The notes below the pieces were generated by a model, which saw nothing but the letters and a program-made list of their open reading frames with translations, made no database searches and had not been told where the DNA came from. Below, in pieces: positions 1 through 10,221 of a stretch of DNA of 64,000 nucleotides. Every line of letters starts with the position of its first letter. Positions within the stretch are counted from its first letter, which is position 1. A program made the translations under genes and the position numbers. This DNA is from Erythroxylum novogranatense. Lineage: Eukaryota > Streptophyta > Magnoliopsida > Malpighiales > Erythroxylaceae. The stretch is taken from positions 36,645,023 to 36,709,022 of the forward strand of contig CM057228.1 of assembly GCA_029891385.1 (NCBI GenBank), given 5' to 3'.

Positions 1-829
1 ATAGCTAACACCGGTGCAGTAGTCAACCGATGTTTCAGCTCATCAAAGCTCTTTTGGCACTCTTTAGTCCATCTAAATGGTACGTTCTTCCTCAGAAGCT
101 TTGTTAGAGGGGCCGAGATCAGTGAAAACCCCTCGACAAACCTCCGGTAATATCCATCTAATCCAAGAAAACTCTGAATCTCTGCCACATTCCGTGGAGC
201 TTCCCACTTCAGCACGGCCTCAATCCTACTCGGATCCACCTGAATACCCTCTCCAGTCACTATATGCCCTAAGAATATCACCTGATCTAGCCAAAATTTA
301 CACTTACTGAATTTAGCATACAACTGTCTCTGCCTCATAGTCTGTAAAACAATCCTCAAGTGTTCACTATGCTCCTGTCTGTTCCTCGAATACACCAAAA
401 TGTCATCAATAAAGACAATTACGAACTGATCCAGGTAGGGCTGAAAGACCTTATTCATCAAGGCCATCAAAGCTGCCGGGGCATTAGTCAACCCAAACGG
501 CATCACCAGAAACTCGAAATGCCCATACCTGCTCCTAAAGGCACTCTTAGGTACATCAGCCTCGGCTATCTTCAACTGATAATACCCTAATCTCAAATCT
601 AACTGATCAAATAGATCATCGATCCTAGGCAGTGGATACTTATTCTTCACTGTCACCCGATTCAACTGCCTATAATCAATGCACAGCCTCAAAGTTCCAT
701 CCTTTTTCTTCACAAATAAAACTGGAGCTCCCCACGGTGAGACACTGGGTCTAATGAAGCCCTTCTCTAATAACTCCTGTAGCTGAGCCTTCAGCTCCCT
801 CAGTTCCACAGGTGCCATCCTATATAGAG
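1..829 (-). CDS. Ty3/gypsy reverse transcriptase (part of a split pol)
   Basis: Minus-strand frame that stays open from 829 to the window edge. Read in that direction it gives the gypsy RT order: an [11 protein letters not shown] entry block, an LCIDYRQLN motif, then [10 protein letters not shown], the catalytic FIDDILVYS box (near 385-410) and the [10 protein letters not shown] and [13 protein letters not shown] blocks of the RT/RNase H connection. RT copies element RNA into DNA in the cytoplasmic particle. The family normally has about eight residues (ending in a Ser-Lys-Ile type stretch) between the DQL and DLR motifs; they are absent here, so this copy may be inactive despite the open frame. 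The frame continues at 10222 beyond an inserted copia element, and RNase H and integrase lie outside the window. DPGSTHSF-type protease and overall order suggest a chromovirus (Tekay/Del-like) lineage. Confidence 0.9.
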
Positions 830-834
830 GGATA
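830..834. repeat. Target-site duplication GGATA, left copy
   Basis: GGATA directly precedes the TGTTAG start of the copia element; the second copy is at 10217-10221 directly after its CTACA end. The exact 5-bp match fixes both ends and shows that the element inserted into the gypsy RT reading frame. Confidence 0.92.
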
Positions 835-2625
835 TGTTAGAGTAGTGCCCTAAAGGCAATCCCCTTTAGCGCTTTTTGTTCACAGTCATGTACAGACTTT
901 ATGAATAAATAAAGAAAGGCATGTCTCATTTATTTGATGTTCTTTATAAATTGATATTGATCTTTAATCAAATTAATGAAGTCCATGATATATGACATAG
1001 CATGAAGGAAATTATGATGTGATCATAATCCTGAGATTCCTATCATGTGCAATTATGTCGGTATCTAAATTTTCCTAGTTATAGGATTAATGAGATCGAC
1101 ATCATTAATCCCATGCACTAGCATATGTCATACTCCTTGATTGGATCAAGCAAGGATCTCGTAAACCGTAAATATGGGATATTTAGAGTTGACATGTGGA
1201 TGCTTACTAATGGTAGTAAGTACATTGATGATTCGCTATGAGATCATCACATGGATTTAATGTCGCTGATAATCTCATAATAGCAATGGTGCAAGTATCC
1301 TTAGACTTGAGGTACTCAAGGATATCTTAGATATCGATCCTGCATTTGACTCCATTCCTCGTGGCCTTCCAGAGGTTACTCATAGGATGGTGCTTAGTAC
1401 GCTTTGAGGTATTCAAGGTAATTGAGTAGCCAATAAAGGATTCATCACTACGTGAGAATGTAAGAGATACTCCTTTTGTCGGATCATTACTTTAAGTCTC
1501 GGCAGAAAGATGATTATGTCATGAAGAGTATCTTCATGGACATATAAAGTAATGAGTCCTCGACAGAACCGATTTCACTGGGCTAGACTTAGTCTAGTAA
1601 GAGTTGACATATTAGCCATACTCATAACCAAGTGGGGTATAGGATGATGAAAGGACGAATTGCACAAGAATTGTCTATGGAAGGGTTCGTGATCCGTTCG
1701 TGATGAATTCATCAAACCGATTACTTTTCGGTCAATTGGGGTCATGATGTGTTGCTAGATACCGCCATGACTTGCTCAGATTAATTGTTAATCTAAGTGG
1801 CCAACATAACCGAAACCTAAAGGGTCACACGATAAGAGTGTTTCGAGAATCAGAAAATAGTATTGGACCGAGTTCCAATTATGGAGAGCAATCGGATTAA
1901 ATGGATCCCGATGAGATTGAAATATGTCCCGATGAGATCGCGACATCGATATTGCTAAGAAAGGTTTTCGGTGGTTTTTTCATGCCGGGGCCCGGTAGGA
2001 CCGACCCCAGTGTGACTGGACCACTTCAGCAATATATATACATATATATATATGATTAATTAATTAATATATATATATATATGCTTGTAATGTGGAAGAC
2101 AAAGGAAGATGGGAGAAGCTTCCATTTGAAGCTTAGTCATCACCTTTCATTAATTGTTAAAAGACAAAACAATAAAGGAAGAAAGATGAGAAAAGATGGT
2201 CGTATGACTTGGTTAAATAACAAGAAAAAAGAGTCTTTGCTGGTTTTTGAAGAAGTGTTCTTCGTGGGTGGAAAGAAGAGAAAAAGATTGAAAGGAAAAT
2301 TTGTTTTCCTTCTCATTTCTCCATCGATTCTTCATCTTCTTCTTCAAGCTTTTGTCATCTCCTCCACGTTGATCCAAGCTCTCCAGGACAGAGGTAGGGT
2401 CTAGCAGCTCTTATTCTGTTCTAGCTATTCCCGGGTCAAAAGTGTTTGATCCGGTTAGGTTTTCTGATCTCTGCGTGGATACCTTTAGAGATAGTCTCTA
2501 TTGGCTATTCAGGTTTGAGTTTTCATACCGACACCGAGATTCTGGGTTTCAGGAAGGTCCCGGGAATAAAAATTTTTGTTTTCCGCTGCTGGAACATGTG
2601 ATGTTACTCCCGGGATTATCCTACA
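835..2625 (+). repeat. Copia 5' LTR (1,791 bp)
   Basis: Begins TGTTAGAGTAGTGCCC and ends ATCCTACA. It matches the 3' LTR over its whole length apart from indels. An AT-only tract near 2031-2082 (TATATA and TTAATTAA runs) is a likely core-promoter or low-complexity segment. It retains 193 bp (about 2351-2543) that the 3' LTR lacks, so the 5' LTR is the longer, ancestral form. Confidence 0.93.
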
Positions 2626-2626
2626 G

Positions 2627-2638
2627 TGGTATCAGAGC
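2627..2638 (+). other. Primer-binding site (initiator Met tRNA)
   Basis: TGGTATCAGAGC, one base after the 5' LTR end. This is complementary to the 3' end of plant initiator methionine tRNA, the usual primer for minus-strand DNA synthesis in plant copia elements. Confidence 0.9.
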
Positions 2639-3750
2639 ATCTGGTGTCGTGTATGAAGCTTTAACTGAAGCTAGATCATAAACCTTAATTGCTTGTGATG
2701 TTGTAGCATGCATTCTGTTCAGATTTCGAATTGCTATAGAGATAGGGTTTTCGAAATTTTTCTGCCCAGTATTGTTCATAACATGTTATAGAATATGTCT
2801 ATGAATTTTCAGAATTTATCGATTTGATTTGATATAGTTTTGCTAATTAATTCCCTAAGGTTCCAGATGCTGTTTTGTGAAACACTCTGTGGACAGGCAG
2901 TAGTATAAAATCGAGAATAAATTCTAGAAATATCTTTTTCTGGATTTTCCTTCACCTACATGTCTCTAAGATGTTGGTGAATGTCTTTGAGCATGGAAAT
3001 TGGATTTCAAGGTGATTGGATATTTATTCACGAATTTATTCTATGCTGTTGGGAATTTCTGTGCTGATGAACACAGTTTTTGAATCGGTTTTGTTATTAT
3101 GGTTGACTGATTTTTTGATGTACTAAAATCCTGAAAATATTCAAGTAGCATGTTCTAAACATTTAGTAACCTATTTAATTTTCTCGGAATTTATTGAAAA
3201 TTTTTCATTGATCATTTCGAGCAATGTACAGAAATGGACAGTTTTAGTGAAAATTGTTGGGACTGTTTTGCTTGGCTTGATTGAGTGTGCTTTTTCAGTT
3301 CCAATGCCTTGCACCATTTTTAATGTGATTAAAAATGTGTTATCTTAATGTAGTATGATTACCAAATTGAATTTCTTGAAGTTGCTTTTCCAAGAATTTT
3401 CGGATGCCTAAAAGATCACATTAGTGTCTCGTTAGTATATATCATTATCTTGTTTGTTTTGGCCGTCATAAATTTTGTGGCTTGTGCCGAAGTAATTTTG
3501 AGAAAGTATAGACTAGCTAGAGATGCTTAGGGTGAGAATTTGGGTGTTCTTAAATTGTTTGGATATTTATGAGTTTTGACTCATTTTAAGCTTTTCATGT
3601 ATGGTTTGACCATATAAGGCATTCATGGATCAATGAATTGTTCATTGATACATCAATTTACAGATATTACCCTAGGTATGATGGTATTGTGAATTGGAAT
3701 TGCATGGATTGAGGAATTAGCCGATTAGAGATTTTAGCAAATTTCCCTGG

Positions 3751-3932
3751 ATAAGGCGACTTGTGTATGGAATAAGTCGACTTGTTCAAGGTCTTAGTAT
3801 AAGTCGACTTGTAGCACATTACAAGGCGACTTGTACATCAAGGTAGTGTCATAAGTCGACTTGTATTATACAAGTCGACTTGTGTGTGGGCAGAAGCATA
3901 AGGTGACTTGCATTCGATGAAAGTCGACTTGT
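3751..3932 (+). repeat. Dispersed AAGTCGACTTGT palindrome cluster
   Basis: Five exact AAGTCGACTTGT copies (starting near 3774, 3801, 3853, 3872 and 3921) plus variants AAGGCGACTTGT (3753, 3823) and AAGGTGACTTGC (3900). AAGTCGACTT is a perfect 10-bp palindrome and the copy at 3870 extends to ACAAGTCGACTTGT (14 bp). Intervals are irregular (about 20-50 bp), so this is a cluster of sites, not a simple tandem repeat. Confidence 0.85.
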
Positions 3933-4119
3933 GACATGCTCAGGTTGGATGATGGATGATTATAAGGATTGATTCAATTTGATTGATGAAACCTAAATCA
4001 TGTCATATAGTCATAGTGACTATGATCCTTCAGCTTGGAGTCTAGAGTTTCTAAATCCCTCCTCGGATATGAAAACTAACGATTCCATTAATATGGTAAG
4101 AACCAGAGTTCTTATAGGG

Positions 4120-4530
4120 ATGGGTTGTTGGGTAAACCCAAGCTCACTCTATACGGATATGTTCGAACCATGAAAATACGATTTTCTGATTAATGGGTTG
4201 ATTTTCACTGGAAGCGTTGGTTTGTTGAGTAAACTCAAGGTCAACGTGGACAGAGGTGAAATTGGGTAGCATACATCGGATGTATGCGCATCAAAGAGTT
4301 GATACCCAATGTAAGTGCATACATCAACAAGTTGATAGCACTGATCGATAGTTGTGTCTAAGATGTAATTGGTATATCTGATACCTCCCGAGACATAAGG
4401 TGGCTTGTTGGGTAAACCCAAGGTCATTCTCAATGTCGGTTATCGATGATGCAATTGGTATATTCGATACCTACCGATTGACCTAAGTTGTGGCTTGTTG
4501 GGTAAACCCAAGGTCATTCTTAGCAATATC
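4120..4530 (+). repeat. About 90-bp degenerate tandem repeat with hairpins
   Basis: TTGGGTAAACCCAA occurs at 4128-4141, 4408-4421 and 4498-4511. The equivalent unit at 4225-4238 reads TTGAGTAAACTCAA, and 4323-4336 reads ATCAACAAGTTGAT. All have a 6-bp stem around an AA loop. Between them 4261-4268 (ATTGGGTA) pairs with 4303-4310 (TACCCAAT), enclosing a 9-bp stem at 4269-4287. Units also share GATACCTCCCGA/GATACCTACCGA-type flanks. Confidence 0.75.
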
Positions 4531-4703
4531 GGATATCAGCCCACTAGGACATTATGTCACTTTGTTTCTTTGGATTCGTAATGAGGGCTATGGATTCTAT
4601 GAAACTAGTGGGAGCTCTTTTTGCATATCATTCAAGTCCTTATGATTATGCAGCTATTCCTATTCTAACATTCTTCCTCTCTATCCGTGTAGGTTATTTG
4701 AAA

Positions 4704-5500
4704 ATGTCGTCAAGTATGAATCTTCGCTCGCTTATGGATTCCAACAAGTTAACTGGACCGAATTTTCTTGACTGGTTAAGGAATCTGAGAATAATTCTCA
4801 GATCTGAAGATCTGGGATATATCCTAGATTTTCCACTTCCAGATGCACTCTTTGTCGATGCTTCGATGATGATCGAAGGCATATAGTAAGCATCTAAAGG
4901 ATGTGACATGGCTACTTGCATCATGCTTGCCTCGATGTCACCAGAGTGCGAATAAAGATGAGTCCATGGATGCTCACACTATAGTATTTCATCTTAGGGA
5001 GTCGTTTGACGAGCAAGCCCGGTCCGAAAGGTTCGAGACCTCAAGGCTTCTCTTCACCATTAAAGATGGCTCGGGGACATCTGGCAGGCAAGACGCCTCG
5101 AAGATGAATGGCTATATTGAGAGATTGTCCATCTTAGGTTTTGCAATGGATCATGAGTTAAGTATAGACTTAATTACGGTTGGATTGTCCGACGCTTATG
5201 CACAGCCAGTGTTAAACTATCGGATGAACCAAATATCCACTACAATACCGAATGATCAATCTGCCAAGACAAATGAAAGGCACTATCAAGAGTGATAGTA
5301 AGCAAGTCTTGGTAGTAGCTTCTTCTTCTTCGTGTTCCAAGAAGAAAAGAACCCAAAGAAGAAGAAGGCAAAGAAACCAAAGGAAGCGCCATCAAGAAGA
5401 AGACCAAAGAAGTCGCCTGAAAGGAACTTGCTTCCATCATGGTAAAGATAGCCATCGGAGGCGCAATTGTAAAGTCTATTCGAGTCGCCGAAGGTAAGAA
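4704..5500 (+). pseudogene. Copia gag (capsid/nucleocapsid), frameshifted
   Basis: The ATG at 4704 opens a copia gag N-terminus with the expected LTGPNFLDWLRNLRIIL and SEDLGYIL blocks (substrate-binding Retrotran_gag-type fold). The frame stops near 4886, resumes in another frame at 4903-5280 (HLRESFDEQAR and GYIERLSILGF capsid blocks), and shifts again to a Lys/Arg-rich nucleocapsid ending in a zinc knuckle near 5428-5475. In that knuckle the second zinc ligand, normally Cys, is His (C-x2-H-x4-H-x4-C). At least two frameshifts are present, so no full Gag can be made. Confidence 0.85.
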
Positions 5501-5544
5501 GGCATCGATGCCTCGACTACTTGTGTTTGTATGTCATTGAAGTT

Positions 5545-5730
5545 AATCATCATTCGATCACAACATTTGGGTATTTGATACTGGTTGTGGCTCACATATG
5601 TAATGATATGCAGGGGCCTCGTGACGAGGAGGCAACCATGAAGGGAGAAGTAGACCCACGTGTTGGAAATGGAGCAAGAGTTCTTGCATTAGCCGTAGGA
5701 ACCTATGTTTTGTATCTCCTACTAGGCTTG
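5545..5730 (+). pseudogene. Copia aspartic protease remnant
   Basis: In one frame 5567-5605 encodes WVFDTGCGSH, which holds the DTG catalytic triad of retroviral-type proteases, and then hits stops; the following residues (HICNDMQG) are found in the neighbouring frame. A single indel therefore separates the active-site motif from its downstream partner. The protease would process Gag-Pol inside the particle. It sits in the correct copia position between the zinc knuckle and integrase. Confidence 0.75.
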
Positions 5731-5737
5731 TACCGAA

Positions 5738-6545
5738 TTGGATGATTGTTATTTTGTACCGCTTTTGACAAAGAATATATTATCTTTTTGTCTAAATAGA
5801 TTTGGATTCCATATGAATTTTAGTAGCAATGGTTGTTCTATCAATTCTAATGGAATGCTTTATGGAACTGGTACATTGTGCAATGGTATTTACATATTAG
5901 ATATGTCTAATCCAATTTTAAATGTCAATGACACCAAACGGTATAAAAGAGATAATCTAAAGTCAACTTACTTATGGCATTGTCGACGGCCATATAAATG
6001 AGACACGATCGCTAAACTCCATAAGAGTGGCGCTTTAGGTCATTTGATTATGAATCATATGACACATGCGAATCTTGTTTATTAGGCAAGATGATTAAGT
6101 TACCCTTCAAGGGAAAGGGTGAACGAGCGATTGGAGAATTAGACCTAATACATTCAGATGTATGCGGTCCGATGTCCATCCATGCCAGAAGTGGTTGTCG
6201 TTACTTCATTACCTTTATCGATGATTATTCACGATATGGGTACTTGTATCTCGATGAGATACAATCAAGCGTTTGAAAAGTTCAAACAATTCAAAATGAA
6301 GTAGAAAACCAGCTTGGTAAAAGTATCAAGGCATTACGATCCGATCGTGGTGGAGAATACTTAGACCAACAGCCAGATTATCTCGTAGATAATGGGATAT
6401 TATCTCAATGGACTCCTCCTTACACGCCGCAAAGACAATGGTGTGGTGAAAGGAGAAATCGAACCTTGTTGGACATGGTACGATCAATGATGGGTTTCGC
6501 AGTTACCAAAATCGTTTGGGGGTATGCGCTAGAGACAAATTGCTT
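5738..6545 (+). pseudogene. Copia integrase (pre-integrase zinc region and catalytic core), broken
   Basis: 5738-6001 carries the GAG-pre-integrase segment ending in a degenerate zinc-binding stretch (LWHCRRPYK). 6091-6276 opens the rve core with LDLIHSDVCGPM, containing the first catalytic Asp, and ITFIDDYSRYGYLYL. In a shifted frame 6330-6530 supplies SDRGGEYL (second Asp) and TPPYTPQRQWCGERRNRTLLDM, with the region of the catalytic Glu. Integrase inserts element cDNA into the host chromosome. Stops near 6001 and 6276 and frameshifts disrupt it; 6545-7089 carries the degraded C-terminal linker. Confidence 0.85.
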
Positions 6546-7089
6546 ACTTGTTAAACAGAGTTCCCTCTAAGACAGTTGATGTTACTCCATATGAGATGTG
6601 GACTAACGTAAAACCTTATCTTTCTCATCCGAAAGTATGGGGTTGTCACGCTTCGTGAAGCGGATTCAATCGATAAGCTTGAAACAAAGTCCGACAAGTG
6701 TTTGTTTGTAGGATATCCTAAAGAGACCATGGATATCAATTTACTTCTTTGAGAAACAAAAGGTGTTTGTTTCAAGCATGCCGCCTTTTTAGAGAAAGAG
6801 TTTCTTCTCCAAGACAAGGGGAGCAAAGTCGAACTTGAAGAAATTCAAGATGCTCAAACAAGAACAGATCAATCGCTCAACTCGAGACTGCCACTCATTC
6901 GGATGAAGTAATGCTCAACCTTCGTGACACACGGCTCAGAGGTTAAGTAGGATGCGCACTGCTCCTAGAGATATGGATTTCTCGTAAGTGAACAGAATGA
7001 CGATTGCTCATAGAAGATGATGAGCCTGCTACCTATGAAGAGGTTCAAAAGTTCAGAGTCCAAAAATGGCTTGTGCCATGAAAGTTTAA

Positions 7090-8340
7090 ATGGATTCCAT
7101 GTACATAAACCAAGTATGGACTTTGGTTGATGCACCTGAAGGGATAAAACCTATAGGGTGCAAATGGGTTTTCAAGAAGAAAACCGACATGGATGGTAAT
7201 GTGATTACCTACAAAGCAAGGCTTGTGGCCAAAGGATTTCGTCAAAGACAAGGAGTTGACTATGACGAGACCTTCAGTCCCGTAGCAATGCTCAAATCCA
7301 TTATGATACTCCTAGCCATTGCCGCTCATTATGATTATGAGATATGGCAAATGGATGTGAAGATAGCTTTCCTTAACGGAAATCTGGCCGAGGATGTGTA
7401 CATGACACAACCAGAGGGCTTCACTTCCAGAGATGGCGAAAAGGTATGCAAGCTTCAGAAATCCATCTATGGATTGAAGCAAGCATCCAGGAGTTGGAAC
7501 ATCCATTTTGATGAGTCAATCAAAGAGTTTGGTTTCTCACAAAATCCGGATGAGCATTGTGTGTACAAAAAGGTTAATGGGAATGCAATCGTTTTCCTTG
7601 TGTTGTATGTAGATGACATACTGTTACTCGGAAACGATGTCTCATTGATGCAATCAGTTAAAATTTGGTTGTCCAAGCAATTTGCGATGAAAGACCTTGG
7701 TGAAGCAACTTATATCTTTGGGATAAAGATCTATAGAGATAGATCAAAGAGGTTGCTTGGTCTTTCACAATCATCGTACATAGACAAGATGCTAAAGAGG
7801 TTTAGCATGGAGCAATCCAAGAGAGGGTTTCTTCCCATTACTCATGGGATAACACTCTCGAAATCTATGTGTCCTAAGACACAAGATGAGAGGATTCGCA
7901 TGGATCAGATCCCGTATGCATCTGCAGTAGGATCGATCATATATGCTATGTTATGTACGAGGCCCGATGTATCGTATGCTCTGAGTTTCATGAGCAGATA
8001 TCAATCGGATCCTGGTGAAGGTCACTGGGTGACTGTTAAGAATATCCTCAAGTACTTGCGAAGGACTAAGGATGTTTTCTTGATATATGGAGATGGAAAT
8101 CTCCAAGTGAGCGGGCATACGGATGCCATTTTTCAATCTGACAAGGATGATTCCAGATCCCAGTCAGGTTATATTTTCACGCTAAACGGTAGAGCGGTCA
8201 GTTGGAAGAGTTCCAAACAAGAGACGACTGCTGATTCGATGACCGAGGCAGAGTACATTGTGCATCGAGGCGCAAAGGAAGTCGTTGGATCAAGTTCATT
8301 TCGTAACTTGGTGTGGTTCCTAGCTGTGATGGACCCATAA
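7090..8340 (+). CDS. Copia reverse transcriptase, long open frame
   Basis: Open frame of 416 codons. It has the copia RT opening (WTLVDAPEGIKPIGCKWVFK), ARLVAKGFRQRQGVDYDETFSPV, the first catalytic region QMDVKIAFLNG, YGLKQASRSWN, and the catalytic YVDDILLLG box near 7607-7633. Later blocks are MKDLGEATYIFGIKI and the RNase H entry around YASAVGSIIYAML, with a DDSRSQSGYIF stretch near 8143-8175. The first ATG (7090) is only the first Met in the frame; the natural protein is cleaved from a polyprotein. The frame leaves the RNase H register near 8310, where the next frame takes over. Confidence 0.93.
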   Translation: MDSMYINQVWTLVDAPEGIKPIGCKWVFKKKTDMDGNVITYKARLVAKGFRQRQGVDYDETFSPVAMLKSIMILLAIAAHYDYEIWQMDVKIAFLNGNLAEDVYMTQPEGFTSRDGEKVCKLQKSIYGLKQASRSWNIHFDESIKEFGFSQNPDEHCVYKKVNGNAIVFLVLYVDDILLLGNDVSLMQSVKIWLSKQFAMKDLGEATYIFGIKIYRDRSKRLLGLSQSSYIDKMLKRFSMEQSKRGFLPITHGITLSKSMCPKTQDERIRMDQIPYASAVGSIIYAMLCTRPDVSYALSFMSRYQSDPGEGHWVTVKNILKYLRRTKDVFLIYGDGNLQVSGHTDAIFQSDKDDSRSQSGYIFTLNGRAVSWKSSKQETTADSMTEAEYIVHRGAKEVVGSSSFRNLVWFLAVMDP

Positions 8341-8585
8341 ATTTGTATTGTGACAACAATGGGGCTATTGCTCAGGCAAAAGAACCGAGGTCTCACCAAC
8401 GATCTAAACACGTACTCCGCAGATATCATCTGATTCGAGAGATCATTGCTAGAGGTGATGTCGCGATCGAGAGGATTCCCACAGAGCAGAACATTGCTGA
8501 TCCGTTGACGAAGCCATTGTCACAGAAGAATTTTGATTCTCATGTACTCGCTTATGGTATTAGATACCAAGGCGATTGGCTTTAG
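8313..8585 (+). pseudogene. Copia RNase H C-terminal part, shifted frame
   Basis: Encodes INLYCDNNGAIAQAKEPRSH, HVLRRYHLIREII and EQNIADPLTKPLSQ, the standard C-terminal copia RNase H blocks, and ends with the element stop TAG just before the PPT. It overlaps the end of the RT frame in another register, so one indel near 8300 separates it from RT. RNase H removes the RNA template after minus-strand synthesis. Confidence 0.88.
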
Positions 8586-8587
8586 GT

Positions 8588-8599
8588 CAAGTGGGAGAT
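8588..8599 (+). other. Polypurine tract of the copia element
   Basis: CAAGTGGGAGAT lies directly before the 3' LTR. This AGTGGGAGA-type tract is the usual plus-strand primer in this group of copia elements. Confidence 0.85.
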
Positions 8600-10216
8600 T
8601 GTTAGAGTAGTGCCCTAAAGGCAATCCCTTTAGCGCTTTTTGTTCACAAATCGTATGCATTTTATGAATAAATAAAGAAAGGCATGTTTCATTTATTTGA
8701 TGTTCTTTATAAATTGATATTGATCTTTAATCAAATTAATGAAGTCCATGATATATGACATAGCATGAAGGAAATTATGATGTGATCATAATCATGAGAT
8801 TCCTATCATGTGCAATTATGTCAAGATTCAAATTTTCCTAGTCATAGGATTAATGAGACCGACATCATTAATCCCATGCACTAAGATATGTCATACTCCT
8901 TGATTGGATCAAGCAAAGGATCTCGTAAACCGTAAATATGGGATATTTAGAGTTGACATGTGGATGCTTACTAACGGTAGTAAGTACATTGATGACACGC
9001 CATGAGATCATCACATGGATTTAATGTCGCGATAATCTCATCATAGCAATGGTGCAAGTATCCTTAGACTTGAGGTACTCAAGGATATCTTGATATTGAT
9101 CCTGCATTTTGACTCCATTCCTTGTGGCCTTCCGAGGTTACTCATAGGATGGTGCTTGGGTACGCTTTGAGGTATTCAAGGTAATTGAGTAGCCAATAAA
9201 GGATTCATCACTTCGTGAGAATGTAAGAGATACTCGCCTCTTGTCAGATCATTACTTTAAGTCTCTCGGCGAGCATGATTATGTCATGAAGAGTGTCTTC
9301 ATGGACATATAAAGTAATGAGTCCTCAGACAGGAACTGATTTCACTTGGGCTAGACTTAGTCTAATAAGAGTTGACATATTAGCCATACTCATAACCAAG
9401 TGGGGTATAGGATGATGAAAGGACGAATTGCACAGTAATTGTCTATGGAAGGGTTCGTGATCCGTTCGTGATGAATTCATCAAACCGATTACTTTCCGGT
9501 CAATTGGGGTCATGATGTGTTGCTAGATACCGCCATGACTTGCTCAGATTAATTGTTAATCTAAGTGGCCAACATAACCGAAAACCTAAAGTGGTCGCAC
9601 GATAAGAGTGTTTGAGAGAATCAGAAATAGTATTGGACCGAGTTCCAATTATGGAGAGCAATGGATTAAATGGATCCCGATGAGATTGGGATATGTCCCG
9701 ATGAGATCGTGACATCGATATTGCTAAGAAAGGTTTTCGGTGGTTTTTCCATGCAGGGGCCGGTAGGACCGACCCAGTGTGGTGACCGGACCACTTCAAA
9801 GATATATATACATATATATATATGATTAATTAATTAAATAATTAATTAATATATATATATATATGCTTGTAACGTGGAAGACAAAGGAAGATGGGAGAAG
9901 CTTCCATTTGGAAGCTTAGTCATCACCTTTCATTAATTGTTAAAAGACAAAAACAATAAAGGAAGAAAGATGAGAAAAGATGGTCGTATGACTTGGTTAA
10001 ATAACAAGAAAAAAGAGTCTTTGCTGGTTTTTGAAGAAGTGTTCTTCGTGGGTGGAAAGAAGAGAAAAAGATTGAAAGGAAAATTTGTTTTCCTTCTCAT
10101 TTCTCCATCGATTCTTCATCTTCTTCTTCAAGCTGGGTTTCGGGAAGGTCCTGGGAATAAAAATTTTTGTTTTCCGCTGCTGGAACATGTGATGTTCCTC
10201 CCGGGATTATCCTACA
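8600..10216 (+). repeat. Copia 3' LTR (1,617 bp), internally deleted
   Basis: Begins TGTTAGAGTAGTGCCC and ends ATCCTACA, followed by TSD copy GGATA at 10217-10221. Relative to the 5' LTR it has lost 193 bp at position 10134, between CTTCAAGCT and GGGTTTC, with a two-base CT repeat at the deletion ends. It gained about 11 bp in the TTAATTAA tract near 9825-9860. Many single-base differences exist between the LTRs, so the insertion is not very recent. Confidence 0.92.
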
Positions 10217-10221
10217 GGATA

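Larger units (their letters stand above)
2639..4703 (+). other. Long structured untranslated leader of the copia element
   Basis: About 2 kb separate the PBS from the gag ATG with no coding potential I can support. Two arrays stand out: eight copies of an AAGTCGACTTGT-like palindrome at 3751-3932, and a roughly 90-bp periodic series at 4120-4530 in which each unit carries a short inverted repeat. Just before gag, a TTCTAAC branch-like motif (4663-4669), a pyrimidine tract and TGTAG (AG at 4691-4692) look like a splice acceptor. Long leaders are known in Angela/BARE-type elements; these particular features are not ones I recognise. Confidence 0.7.
835..10216 (+). mobile_element. Complete Ty1/copia element nested in gypsy pol (Angela-like)
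   Basis: A 9.4 kb element with two LTRs (835-2625 and 8600-10216), PBS, a leader of about 2 kb, decayed gag-protease-integrase, a long open RT, RNase H, PPT and a 5-bp TSD (GGATA). Domain order integrase-RT-RNase H is diagnostic of Ty1/copia. The 1.8 kb LTR, long leader and a YVDDILLLG RT of this type resemble the Angela/BARE group; the lineage name is inference. Several frameshifts in gag-pol mean this copy could not make its own proteins. Confidence 0.92.

Noticed and set aside
2081..2404. Plus-strand open frame in the copia LTR (paralogous frame at 9937-10272)
   Set aside because: Lies wholly inside LTR non-coding sequence and changes reading between the two LTRs through indels; no known domain.
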